Assembly: GCA_963931865.1 (NCBI GenBank)
Contig: OZ007506.1
Coordinates: 8,887,438 to 8,951,437 of the forward strand
Source of the DNA: Axinella damicornis
Taxonomy: Eukaryota > Porifera > Demospongiae > Axinellida > Axinellidae
Reading direction: 5' to 3'
Length of the DNA: 64,000 nucleotides
Part shown: positions 1-11,639 of the stretch, piece after piece
Layout of the letters: each line of letters opens with the position of its first letter
Position numbering within the stretch: the first letter of the stretch is position 1
Position numbers and translations under genes: made by a program
The notes under the pieces: model-generated
Database searches by the model: none
Told to the model about the DNA's origin: nothing
Seen by the model: only the letters and a program-made list of their open reading frames with translations

Positions 1-61
1 TGCAGTGGCATGGATAGTATCGCACCACGCAAACCAACCTTGGTCCAAGTGATGATACTAG

Positions 62-2131
62 TTGCTGGATATGCTTTTCTCTGCACATGCAGAAGGAAAG
101 GAGCTCGATTGCCTGGCAGAGAAAAATAGGAGGATTGGGGAGTTGTGGCGGGGGCTAAGTACAGATGAGAAAGGGAAGTACTACACTTTGGCCAAAGAAG
201 AGAGCACTCCTGGCATGGGCCACGGTGGAGACTGGAAGACAGTATCCAAAGTATTGGGCAATATGAATGCGAATGTAAGTTTATTGACAGTTTTGTGCCC
301 AGACAGAGACCAATAGTTGGAGGAAAGATACGTTTTTAGTCACTCTTCTTCCCCTTAGGCCTTGAGAATCATACTAGAGCCTGCATGTACTAACCAATGG
401 ACTATTGTACATGTCCTTTGATGTGGGAAACATTTACTGCATTATGGAAATTGGTCTCAATTACTGTAATGCAGTTTACTACCTATCGTTTTTGCATGTA
501 CTTTGTTCCTTAGTCAACATATACGTAACTGTGTGTGCATGTAGTTACATACATTTGTGATTTTATATTTAGTGCAAGTGGGCTGAAAATTGCGGAGTGG
601 AGATGTTTTATGTTCTTTGCTATGGGCCAAACCATTATGTTGGAGGAACACAGGGTGGAGTTCGGTATCTACAGTCACATGCCAATATACCGATGGACTT
701 CCTCCACTCCCACAAAGGTACCACACCAAGAGTTGTCTCTCTGTAGCTAACCACAGCACCTGGGTTTGTAGAGTGCAGTATGTCGCATGACATTGTGGTG
801 GATGTCACCCACAAACATGCACAATAGTTGTGATGTACATAACACTTTCTATGTGTACATTCAGGGGCCAACCCTGTGCGACACCTTGCAGGCAGCTCTG
901 GTCGAGTGGAGTGGGAACGCTGCCGGAAGGCAGTACAAGAACTCTTGAACTTGAAATATGGCAAGTCCTTCTGTATAGCACTGGCATATTACCAATCCTT
1001 GACTGCAGCTGTATTTCCTCACAGCCTTGGCCCTAGGGAATCCGAAGGCAAAGGTGCCATACGCAACCATACTACCCTCCCAAGTTAAGAATTTTCCAGC
1101 AAATCTGAAGTTTGGCCCCCCTTCTTCTCTCGGTATTCAATCCCTGAAGAGGATTCTGGATGCATCAGATGCTATTTCCTTTGACAGTAAGTAATATTTA
1201 TATACCAGTTTGCAGTACATTACGGGTTTTAGTGCAGAGGGCAGTCTAGTTAATGGTCGAGGGCGAGTGCATTATCCGCCCGAGACCGTTAACCCTTTCC
1301 CAGCTAATGACGCCTTAAGGTGTCATGAGACTTTCAGCTTCATGACGTCACATCCAGCAATGTCCTTGGGAGATAGGCTCTGCGCCAGCAGAAAGGGCGG
1401 GGCAGGGGGAGGTGGGTGGGTGCACCCAAAGGGTGCAAACAGCATGGCTGAGTCTGGGCTCAGCTTTGAACAGCCCTTGGTTGGAGCCGGGTAGGCCATT
1501 TCTCGGGTTTTAAGCATAAATGGGCCTAGAAAACAGTGGTCTCACCTTGCAGAGTCTCGAATTCCAGTGTTCAAGGCTGATTTTTCTGCTAGAGCGAGTT
1601 ACCATCGCCCGAGCATCTTGATCGCGTACATGTTAACGAGTGGGTGTGGTTAGAATCACGAATGAGGAAAGCATGGCTGTGTGCAGTTCTGTGTGAAGTT
1701 TTGAGTGTGAAAACCGATGGGAACCTTATCCAGGGTATGTTTAAGTAGATTACAAGCTAAAAAACTGACCTCCATAATAATGTAGCTGGTAAAGAGTTAA
1801 CTAGATTGCCCTCGTGCACTAAAACCCGTAATGCACTGCAAACTGGTATATAAACTACTTAGTGCAACTCACTGACCCGAAACAGCCTTTGATCTTTGAA
1901 AAGTGTGCATTATCTAGATAATGCACACTGAAGTGTGCAATGAGCGATTTAATGCTCCGTCATGTGATCGATTCTGAGGCGTCTGATTCGTTGAGGGTCA
2001 CGTGAGTAGCACTAACTGTGTGTGTGTGTCTGTGTGTGTGTGTCTGTGTGTTGTGTGTCTGTGTGTTGTGTGTCTGTGTGTGTGTGCTTGTGTGTGCGCA
2101 TGTATGTGTGTGTGTCGTCTGTGTGTGTGTC

Positions 2132-2170
<39 letters not shown>

Positions 2171-3392
2171 TGTGACTGCCTATAGCTAACTACTTCATGT
2201 ATGACTCCTATCATGTGAAGGTGGAGATACAGCTGTTTTCAAAATTTCAATGCAGATGTAGCCAGACATTCGTTGCCTGCTATTGGGGGGTGGGGGGTGT
2301 GTGGGTGTGTGTGGGTGGTGCATGCATGGGTGTGGGTGTGGGTGTGTGCATGTGCACATGGGTGTCTGTGTTGTGTACATGTGTGTGTGGGTGTGGATGT
2401 GGAAGTGTTTTGTAATTAATGTGTGTGTACTGTGTGCATGTGTATGGCATTGTGTATCTACAGTCATGTAGATTATATAGTTAGATGCCGACTCCCATCT
2501 AGCTAAATGTATGTGATTTAGAAATCCAGGCCTGGGCTTTAGCATCCCAAACTCAGCGTAGGTGCTACTACTGGCCCAATGGTTTCTAAGTTCGTAGACT
2601 CCATTTGATGAGGCAGGGCATCTAAGTTATTTAGAGTATAGCAACAGTAACTGTGGCCGTGTAGTAGCATTTGACAAGGTATACTGTAGTCGTGCTATAA
2701 CTATACTCTAAGGTTATGTATGTGTGCCTGTGTCATGTGTACAGTATGCATATTGTGCTACTGTTCACTGTACGTTCATGTGTATGTGACTGCATTCAGT
2801 CGGTGTGCTTGTGTTTGTGTGAAAGTGTATGCATTGTCTGTATGAGAAGTATATGTGTGTGTACATGTAAGATGGAAGGTGTGTATGTGCAACTCAGTGA
2901 TTTATTTTTCCAGTTTCTGCAGATGGGACCCACCGGGAGCATAGTTATTGCAAGCCATTAAAGTCGGCACCCAAGTCTATGCGTACGTCATCCCCACCAT
3001 TCTCTGAGCGAGGATCAACAATGTTGTCTGTGTGTAGAGAAACTGTTGAGGACATTACTGCATCGTTGGTAGCTGTGACCAATAATGAAACTATACAGGA
3101 GCAAACACCCAACACACAGAAGATTGTGCAGAAGAAGAAAGAAAGAAAGCCTGTACGTCCCAAAAGTAAAGTGTCACTGCTGATAAACAAAAAAGTTGTT
3201 GCTAAGGGTATTACCTTGTCAGGTGATATCCTCCATGGACATACCTTACCCTCGGGGTTCACAAAGGTTATGATTGAACAGGTGTTTGATCCTCAGGCTA
3301 AACTTCAAGTGGAACGTTACTTGGATGATGATGAACAATGCCTCCAGCAGAATATGATTACTGCATGGAGGAACGAACATATTCAAGTATGA
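62..3392 (+). CDS. HMG-box-like protein gene, 5' end missing
   Basis: Five in-phase exons: 62-274, 573-717, 865-960, 1025-1186 and 2914-3392 (stop). The first is an internal exon, because an in-frame TAG precedes it and can serve as acceptor; the true start lies left of the window. Exon 1 has the second half of an HMG box (RRIGELWRGLSTDEKGKYY, then LAKEE), a DNA-bending fold of chromatin and transposon-associated proteins. The following CKWAENCGVEMFYVLCYG and LKFGPPSSLGIQSLKRILDA stretches I do not recognise. The last exon has a basic linker (KKKERKPVRPKSK) and a C-terminal segment ending TAWRNEHIQV. Intron 3 uses a GC donor and is only 64 bp. Intron 4 begins exactly at a foldback transposon. 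It is tail to tail with the KDZ transposase, 461 bp away. Whether this is a host gene or transposon cargo is open; the exon structure is inferred from splice consensus and phase. Confidence 0.6.
1188..2014 (+). mobile_element. Foldback element, copy A, split by a MITE
   Basis: Shares its sequence with 54473-54814, from TAAGTAATATTTATA to GAGTAGCACTAA. The first half is a long hairpin (arms of about 80 nt). The tail, from TTAGTGCAACTC to GAGTAGCACTAA, is itself bounded by short inverted repeats. Copy A lacks 21 nt of the loop and carries a 504-bp insertion at 1293-1796. TAA at both ends of both copies would fit a 3-bp TWA target duplication (PIF/Harbinger type), but may just be part of the element. 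It lies in intron 4 of the HMG-box gene and its first bases form the splice donor. Confidence 0.75.
1293..1796 (+). mobile_element. piggyBac-type MITE nested in foldback copy A
   Basis: Flanked by TTAA at 1289-1292 and 1797-1800. The ends are inverted repeats: CCCTTTCCCAGCT on the left and AGCTGGTAAAGAG on the right. The unoccupied sequence exists at 54596-54599, where the same flanks meet at a single TTAA. TTAA duplication with CCC-starting ends is the mark of the piggyBac superfamily. No transposase is encoded, so it is non-autonomous. Related fragments are at 30431-30560 and 62433-62523. Confidence 0.8.
2018..2475 (+). repeat. GT-rich simple repeats
   Basis: Two blocks of (TG)n and (GTGGGT)n-like sequence at 2018-2175 and 2285-2475, in intron 4 of the HMG-box gene. 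The open frames across them are low-complexity artefacts. Confidence 0.9.
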
Positions 3393-3853
3393 ATGAGCAC
3401 GGTAGATATAGAGTAACTTGATGGTGTGGTAGTTACTGATTCTTCTTGGAACCATTAATTTTGTCTTAGTAACACACCTGTACATGCAAGCTTCATTTGC
3501 ATCAGTAAGTTACGTATGTTTGAGCCTTATGTTGATCTTTGGTTGTGTACATTTGGTGCGCTGTCTTTGCTGATGCTATGCGTGATATGAAGAGGAAACT
3601 GAAATATCATGCACCATGGCTATAATAATATTATATTATGCTGATTGCATTGGCATGTAACTTTGCATGGCTAGGTACTGGATATAGCGGATTCGATCAT
3701 AATAATTAAGATCATGCAGATGGTGACATGCATGCCATGCAATATATTGTGGTATGGATAGAGGTCAGCAGAACAAAATAGTAACTTCAATACACACTAG
3801 CTCCAGGGATTGTAAAGGTGATACACTATTGAATGTGCTCTTGACCCATAACT
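3393..3853. other. Intergenic stretch between two convergent genes
   Basis: Space between the stop of the HMG-box gene and the stop of the KDZ transposase gene. AT-rich; I see no gene. Both 3' UTRs and poly(A) sites should lie here. Several ATAATAAT-like runs near 3620-3640 and 3700 could serve as AT-rich 3' ends, but I could not fix a poly(A) signal for either gene. Confidence 0.5.
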
Positions 3854-6800
3854 TCAGTGCTTGAAATAGGGACCAACAGTACGGATCTTTGCTAACTGCA
3901 AATCCTTCTTTGACAGTTCTACAGCTCTTTGTAGTCTCTCCCTTTTCCAATTGAGATATGAATGCCTACGTTTTGGTGGCAGTGATCCATCACCTGTGTG
4001 GGACAAGTACAATACTGGTAAACCACTTAAACTTAAATCATTTGAAAGCCAACAACAAGTAATACCTTTGTGTTCCTGCCGTTTTGCCTGCATTTCAAGT
4101 TGATTCAGAAGAGCTCGGTCGTCTGGTTCCAGCATATCAGGTAGCTGTTCACTGCGGGTTGTCTAACAAGATTAATAAAATGTAATGAATGACACCATGC
4201 ACTGTTACTTAATTGGTCATGTAATGTTACCTCCAAGAATTCTTCTCTCTTTAGTCTGTTGTGTAGCACTCTGATACACCTCTCCTCCTCCATTGTCTCT
4301 TCACTGTCATCTTCCCACTCCTCATTCTCCTCCCTCTGCACATTTCCCTTCATCTCCTTCCACATAACTGTCTCATGTTCCTGCAAATCTGCTTCCTTCT
4401 CCCACACATCTGCTTCTTCCTTCCATACAGTTGCCACCTCCCTCTGTACATCTGCCTCCTGTTCCCAAAAATCTGCCTCCTCCTCCTGTACAGCTGCTTC
4501 ATCCTCCCATTCCTCCATCCACACACCCTCCTCCTCCACAGCGTTGGTCTCATTTTCCCATGCATCCTCTTCATCTTCCTCTGGATCATCGTTCTCCAAC
4601 ACTGTTGTATAAACATAAGATGGGTGACAGCCTAATACTACAGCATGTGGCCACAAATTACCTGTCACTGCTTTACCGTCAGTTGAGACGGGTGATGCAG
4701 AGGTAAACATCAGAGGCTCATACTCCTCACCTAGAAGTTACAAATGCAGAACACTAATGCCATGCATGGGAATGACGCACATTTATACAATAAAACCACA
4801 ACTTGGTAAAGTAACATACATGTGCTATCCACGGATTCATCAGAATCGGACAGATAAGATTCATGTTGATAATGCAATGGAGAGGGAAGAGGTTCGTCCT
4901 CTAGATCATCATCTTCCACTACAACCTCTTGTGGCTCTGTGGTAAACTCCATGTTGTCAAGTGGTGGTACATGTAAGTCAAGGTTCAGGCATGTGAGGTC
5001 TGGCAGATCAACAAATCGTTTATAACTGGAACAACAAGAGAGAAGTTCGTGTTTAACATTGCCGAGTCGTACTTTAAGCAGGGAAACACAGCCCCTATCA
5101 TACGCTGTCATGGCTTCTGCTGCTTCAAGCATTTCAATAGCACTAGAAATAGCAGCTACATCTTTGACATAGAAGGCTATTACATTTCTCATCTCCTGTC
5201 GCAACATCATTATTTCTTCTTCTGTACGTCTTTTCGTCATCAGGGCATTGATTGCTGCTATTCTAACTGGCTTTGGTACTGGGAGGTCAAGTGGCTGCTC
5301 CAGTTGTGACCATACTTGTGCAGATGGGTGGCAGACATCTTCCCATGTTAGCTGCTCTGAAGGCATCACACTACTATTGTACTCAGCTAGTAGATGCTTC
5401 AACCTGGTTGTCTCCTTGGTAATGGCCTTGGAGAGGCGTGAGGCCATGTACTGTCCATCTGCAGGTTAGGTTAAACAATTCTGTTACTTCAGGTTTGTTG
5501 CTTAGCAACCTTAGCCTTGTTCCCACGTGGCCTTGGAATGAGGCTATTAGCAAACTGAGCTTAAATGTGATTGGTGAATAGGTAACACTGGTATAATTGT
5601 AATCTAAATTTCCTTTCATTCAACTTTGTGCCAACCTGCATACTTTGCCTTCAGTGTTAACAGATACCACCGCTCTCGAGAAGAAATGCCGAGTTTCGCC
5701 AATGAGCTGGTTGAATCTGAAGCAAGAATAATATCAGATCCAATATCACTTGCACACTCTTGTCAGTTTCACGTTGCTGACCTGCTACCTCCTGTGAGCT
5801 TGCTTGTTGCTCTGCTTCCAGCCAGTGTATCACATTGGCTTCGTCAAATGATACTGTGATAATTCAGTTAGACACATGTGTTGAAATTCATAATGAGATA
5901 CATGCAGTTGGCTTTGCTACCTGGTGAATTTGTCTTTAGCTCTTCAATCTTCTTTTCCGCTTCCCCACCTAAATTCTGTGCTCTGTGCAGTCTTTTCGGA
6001 AGGAGTTTCTCTACAGATCAGTGTTGTAGTAGACATCAAAACAACCCCCATCATTACAAGTAACCCCACACCACTCACTCAAGTTGCTGGCTGCTTGTCT
6101 TCCATAATACAGTAATGCATCAGTCAGCACATCAATGCGATGTGAAGGACGCATTTCTTTTGTCATCCTACTGAAACGTCTGAGGTAAGACCACAGGCGT
6201 TCCAACACTTCACCATCAGTGCATCCAAAACCCGGTTTGTACCGAGGACTGTTGCGTAGCTGTTGTGAACATTGAGTAACCAAAAACAGTTCAAGCATCA
6301 TGTTACTCATGCTAACGAACATCACATACGTACCTGGCAATCCATCTTATGGCCATATGCATGAAATACAGGTACAGCCAATTCAAAAAACTCCAGAAGC
6401 TCCTGATTGTCTCTTCCCTATATAAGGAAGGAGGAAGAAGTATAGCTTATTTGTATTGTTACATACTTAATACATACAGTCCAGGGTTTCAAGTAGGTTG
6501 GGGGAGTCTTTGCTGGCCCATGCTGCCCCCCCCCCCTTACTTCACCACACTACGATACGATTTTGGGTCCCCTATTTTTTAAATGAAACAGATACCTGTA
6601 GGTGACGTTTTAGCAAGCAAGCCACATCATAAAGGAGCATGACTTTTTCCTGTGTTGTACTCCGCTCTTTTACAAGCTTCAGTGCATAAACCACATAGGA
6701 GATCCTGTATAGAAGAAAGATTATTGTTGCTGTACATTGTGTTTACTATGACCTGACATACCGTTCACCATGCCGAAGGTTATAAAACCTATAGGGGAAT

Positions 6801-8477
6801 TCATGTCTGCAGGCAAGCCCTATCACGCCAGTTTCGTCCAATGCTTTAAAGCGTGACTTTGACCTCAGAGCATGTGTGGCCAAGAACTGATTGCACTCCT
6901 GAACAATGAACAGACAATCACAACTGAAAGTACCCACATATGAATGCTCTACATTATACCTGACTTTCTGATGAACCTCTGGAGGGATACTCTGCAACAA
7001 AAGCATCCACATCAGATTGGCATTCAAAAAAGGTGCCTTGCTGCAAAGGAGCCCGAACACTGCTTCCAGCAGACTTTTTCCTGCACAGCCCAAACAATGC
7101 ATCGATGGAAACAATCAGAGTACCACCATCCTGTAGGAGTCAAGACTGTACCGTGAGAGAGTTCAACATGGACTTACTTTGTGACAATAGTTACCTGTGG
7201 GCAGGCAGGGCATGTGGTGCCATCACTGCAGCCTGGACAGACTGTACGCATGGTACGCAACTGATCCTTCAGGAATCTGTATTAACACAACATTTTGAGT
7301 TGAAACAAGAATTGTATAATAATGCCACATTGGCCAACATGACCTGTACTCTTCAAATGGGTCAATCAGAAGGGGGTACAGTGACTTCTCATCCTGACAA
7401 TAAGATGATTACTGTCCATTCAATTAAGCACTCAATATATATATACACCTCCATGTTTATAACATATAAACTATATACAATTACCTTTGTGAATGGAGAC
7501 GCTGACAAAATTTTCATAGCTGCAGTAAAGTCACTAACGGCAACCTGGCATTCCAGAAGAAGTGCCTCCAGGGAGTTGAGAAGTTGGAAAGAAAATGCAA
7601 CAGTTGGTCGTTTAGGTGTTGCCGGAAAGAGTTCAAAGTGGATCAGAGTCTCGACTTCACCAAAGCATTGGCAGAACGTGAAATTGATGTTGTGCTGAAT
7701 ACCTATAGTAAAAGCCTAAAATCAATTGGGCGTGAAGACTTTAAACCCACATTTCAGGCTTACCAAATACATCCACACAGGTTAGGTTCCTCTCATACTG
7801 TGTATCACAGCACTGATGAGGAAGGCGAAGCATTTTGTGTAGTGGCAAAGGAACATACATGTGAACATCATCCTAAATGGAATTGACACATTGATTTTAG
7901 TAAAATATTATACGAGTACACATGTAATTTTCACTGCAACCTAGAGTTGACTTACCTTCCAGAGTTGTGGTGAATGAAGCACATACATTGTAGTATGCAG
8001 CTTCACAGCACACTCGACACAATAGTAAACTCTTGGACCACACTGCTTACAGCAGACTAAACTATTCACTTTATTGCAGTGTTGGCAAAATCCTTTAGGC
8101 ATAGAGCTACATTCTACAGCACATCGGAATATAGATGCTCGGCTGGACTCCCATGCTTTTGCTGCTTGTAGCTTCCTCTTTTGGTGTGCGGTTTGCTGCC
8201 TGCTTCTACTGTCTGCAGTAGCACCTTCCACATTGAATGGTTCATCGACTGCATCCCCTTGGAAGCCACATCCAAAATCGCTACCAGAATCATTAAGTTC
8301 TGAAGTGAGCAGGTTATTTTCGGCATCCCTTGTGCTGCCTGCATTGTCTCCTACTTGGCTGCTGAAGGGAATACTCACCCTCTCGATCCGCACATCCCTA
8401 GATCTCTTGGAAGATCCAGCACCTTCCCTCACAATGTTCAGATGATATGCATCTGGTTTTCTCTTTCGTCGAATCAT
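3854..8477 (-). CDS. KDZ-superfamily transposase, 17 exons, apparently intact
   Basis: Exons (high to low): 7956-8477, 7485-7715, 7344-7393, 7195-7276, 6960-7130, 6762-6898, 6596-6704, 6334-6417, 6079-6259, 5921-6010, 5789-5838, 5636-5756, 4820-5458, 4662-4730, 4231-4601, 4066-4162, 3854-3993. Every junction keeps phase with GT-AG sites and no internal stop, giving 1,048 codons with stop. An in-frame ATG at 8537 would add 20 residues. Domains in order: basic Ser-rich N-terminus; Cys-rich CxC-type zinc module (GFCQHC, CKQCGP, YYCVEC); LFPATPKRPTVAFSFQLL; CPGC/CPAC pairs; the RNase H-fold core with VSIDALFGLCRKKSAG, LDETGVIGLACRH, YDVACLL, FHAYGHKMDCQ and DGEVLERLWSYLRRFSRMTK; coiled-coil C-terminus; an unusual Glu/Trp-rich stretch; basic tail. 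KDZ enzymes are predicted cut-and-paste DNA transposases acting in the nucleus. The acidic residues in SIDALFG, YDVAC and DGEVLERLW are the likely catalytic triad (family knowledge). No terminal inverted repeats were identified. Confidence 0.88.
4260..4600 (-). repeat. Glu/Trp-rich repetitive exon in the KDZ transposase
   Basis: Exon 15 of the transposase codes a loosely repeated acidic pattern with Trp every 7-14 residues (WEDEAAVQEEEADFWEQEAD, ADVWEKEAD, VMWKEM). On DNA it is a purine/pyrimidine-skewed imperfect tandem array, so it probably grew by slippage while staying in frame. A function cannot be read from it; long acidic, aromatic-studded segments can act as protein-interaction or activation regions. 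Confidence 0.7.
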
Positions 8478-8679
8478 GATGATATTATTCCGTCCTCCTT
8501 CAGGACCTTCTCCTGCTAGACATCGCCAAACCAACACAGTGGATCTCAGAATCCGAGGTTTTCCAATTTTGTCTATCCTTCAAATGGATGCCAATACGCA
8601 TTTACGGTCTACCTAACATGTGACGTAGGCAATGCTTGATGATAACAGATGACAACTACTGGTTTATCACCAGGCAGCG

Positions 8680-8940
8680 TACGTGCGAATCGGGTGACCG
8701 GTTGCGACTCGCCGTAGCGCACGCTAAGTATTGTAATTCGTTCCAATTAACGCACATGCCACGTGGCAACCACGATCGCGAGCAATGGCGACAAAAGGAA
8801 GATAAGACATTACTACAGCAGTGACTGAGCACTCACAACTTAGCCAGCACGGTGAGTTTGGGCATGTAAGCGTCAGTGAACGACAGCTATCACGGCCGTG
8901 TGGTCAGAATCTTCGTGTGCCTTTCCTAAGAACGGTACTG
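8680..8940. repeat. Dispersed repeat R1, copy 1, upstream of KDZ transposase
   Basis: Similar, over about 250 bp, to 46645-46900. Shared landmarks: ACCGGTTG, TTCCAATTAACGCACATGCC, GGCAACCACG, GAAGATAAGA and CACGGCCGTGTGGTCAGAAT. A degenerate third piece is at 9015-9095. It sits just upstream of the KDZ coding start. It may be promoter/terminal sequence of that element, or an unrelated short repeat. Confidence 0.6.
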
Positions 8941-9573
8941 CCACGGAAGTCGAAGAGAGCGCGGGAGCAATGGCGACCACGGCGAGACAAAAGAGCTCAT
9001 ATCTCCACCACCAAGGTGAGTTTCAGCACCAACTTTTTACATTCAGGTCAGGGCATGATAGCGATCACGGCGGTGTAGGCAGAATTTCTGTAGGCCAAGC
9101 CTAAGTACTCAAACATTATATATATTAATTATATTACGCGGCACAATTTTTCCTATACCAGGAGTGTAATTACGCGGCACAATTTTTCCTATACCAGGAG
9201 TGTAACAACCATAGGAGTGCCTAGGCAAGGTGTTGTCACTGGAGGTGCACACACAAACAAAGACTGCAGTGGGTGGAGGAAGGGTTCCTCTGGAATCAGA
9301 CCCTGGTAAGAGAATTGTGTGTCCAATGTGCAAAGTAATGGACGATGAAATGTTGTTTGTGTTTTTCTTCAGAATCTGGTGACTTTAGATGCTCTCAGTC
9401 TCCCTCCCCACCTCCCAGCCGAGACAGTAATGGCTAGTGAATATCATCCATGTGTACCTCTTATCTAGACAATAGATGATAAATATGGCAGTCCTGTTGG
9501 TTCAATATTAGCAGTACGAACCCCCATCCCCACGTCACTGGATTGTTCCCTCCTTCCCACCTAGCTCCCCTTC
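8941..9573. other. No gene seen; short tandem duplication
   Basis: No gene that I can support. A 36-bp unit containing ATTACGCGGCACAATTTTTC is present twice in tandem at 9133-9205. Confidence 0.6.
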
Positions 9574-11638
9574 AAGCATGAATCCCTCCTTATCAGTACG
9601 GGCGAGACTGATGGACATCGAGAAGTACTGTGCCCTCATAGGATTCCAGCTGGACTGGAAGGCCATCCATATATATAGCATACCGGGACAGATCTACCAA
9701 ACACAGCAACCTGCAAGGTAGCATAGACAGGCATTTTGGGTTGCCTCATTCACAGACCATACAAGTCTCATTGCCGCAGACCACTGCGACCCTCATTGCT
9801 AATTAAGTCTCCCCATCCTCATTCATTCCCAGGCCATCCCAAGACCACTGCCAGCTGTGTTCCCAGTCCACTTCCAGCTGTGTTCCCAGACCACTTCCGG
9901 CTGTGTTCCCAGACCAAATCCGACTGTGTTCCCAGACCACTTCCGGCTGTGTTCCCAGACCAAATCCGGCTGTGTTCCCAGACCACTTCCGGCTGTGTTC
10001 CCAGACCACTTCCAGCTGTGTTCCCAGACCACTTCCAGCTGTGTTCCAAGACCACCAACCTCAATGTATCCTCCTCTTGCTCTGTCAGAACTCCCCCTAG
10101 TGTGCCAATCCACCTGACCGTCTTACAACCATGTACGTCACCGTGTGTGGCAAGTTTACTGAAGGGCTAACCTGGGAATGAGTTTGGGATGAATGAGGAC
10201 AGATTACCTGAGTTAACTTTAGTGTTGTAGGTCCTCCAATTGCACCTCCTGTTTCTTGTATTCTGGTCTGGTCCCCACAGTATACATGACTGTACATATG
10301 TTGTAACTTTCTGCACAAGTTTGATGTACCATCACAGAGTTTATTTGTTTAGTTTCACTACTTTCTACTTTCCTTATTAGGCCGCAGCAGAGTCCAATGC
10401 TGAGGCTGCCGACTGCTACCTCAGCCGTCCCTTGTACAGTGTCTACTGTGACCACTCAGGTGGTTACGAACCTCCAGAGGATGCCGACAGCCAGAGTGGA
10501 TGCCCCAACCCTGCAGGCTAATGCCAGCCAAGGGAGAGGAGGGAGTCATATAATTGGACTTGGATTTGCAAGAGGAGCTCCATTGAAAGATTTAGCCGCG
10601 TCAGTAGCACTGGAAGTGTTGCTGCAGATTCCCCGAATGATGGTACAGCTTCCCAGTGTATTGGTGGGGCTACTCAGATTATTGGTGGAGTTTCCCCGGA
10701 GTGTTGGTGGGGCCCAGAAGGGTACATATTGTTGTGCATCTGCAGAGGGTGTTGCCCTCTTCCAGCACTGCTGCCTCGAATAGTGCAATGGCCTCTCCCA
10801 TTCAACCAACCATTGCCAGAGCCCTGGCAACCATTGGCAGTGCAAGCATCTCCTCCCCCTCCCTCGTGACTAGTCCAGCACTTGTTGCTACCATTGTCAA
10901 TATTCTAGCAATGACAAAAAGCGGTGCCATTAAAGTGGGTTGACGTTGTTGCTACTCACTGGTACTACAAACTGTCAGTGTCATCCATCTTCTTTTTCAT
11001 GGTCTTTGTTTACCACCCCAAGCAGTGACCAGTCAGGAGCACGTGCAACCCAGGCATCATTGTCTCTATCCATCCCAGCGGACAGCAGTTGATTAATAGC
11101 TGACCACTGCAAGGTTCTGAGTCCTTTGGTGCCAGTACTCATAAATTTCCATTGTGGATCCTCTGATGCTCCACAGCTGGTTCTCAACTCTCCTCCAACT
11201 GGCAACGTGATCACTGATCTGCATGCACAAGTCCAAGCTGGGCTCTCCTGTCCACACGTAGTCTACTCCAACAACCCAGGCCACCACCCCCGTCTCTCTC
11301 CTTCACTGCAAAGCTGTTGTTCTGTGGGCTCCACAAAATTAATACTTTTCCCCAACCTCTTCCCCCACAGCCCCACCCCTCTCCTCTGCCACAGGCCCAT
11401 CCCTCTCCACCACCACAGCCCCACCCTTCTCCATCCGCCGTTGTACCACCATACTTTAATGTGTCATCCACTAGCTACACACCTTCAGCACATGTACAAC
11501 CCAATCTATCCCAACCACAGCCCCTTCCAGTTCCAATGGCAGCACCAGTCGTTCTCAGGCAACCATTCAGAGTTCAAGGATCCTATATATGCAGCAGCAC
11601 CTTCAGCTGACAAAGGGAATTATAGGCAATGCCAATAA
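9574..11638 (+). CDS. Possible spliced gene for a Pro/Ser-rich protein, weak
   Basis: Several open pieces on the + strand look like exons: MNPSLSVRARLMDIEKYCAL onward at 9579-9718, ending at a GT; an exon-like block at 10381-10520 (ADCYLSRPLYSVYCDH) preceded by an AG; and Pro-rich frames at 10780-10940 and 11340-11610. I could not connect them in one phase, and no domain is recognised. A 23-bp minisatellite lies between the first two. It may be a decayed transposon gene or a poorly conserved host gene. Confidence 0.25.
9842..10050 (+). repeat. 23-bp minisatellite, about 9 copies
   Basis: Tandem unit CCACTTCCAGCTGTGTTCCC plus AGA, with CCAAATCCGGC variants alternating. Since 23 is not a multiple of 3, all three frames read as similar peptides; the overlapping open frames on both strands are shadows. 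Confidence 0.9.
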
Positions 11639-11639
11639 C

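Noticed and set aside
7033..7886. Plus-strand open frames of 221 and 100 codons
   Set aside because: They are antisense shadows of KDZ transposase exons, whose minus-strand reading matches the family motifs and splices in phase.
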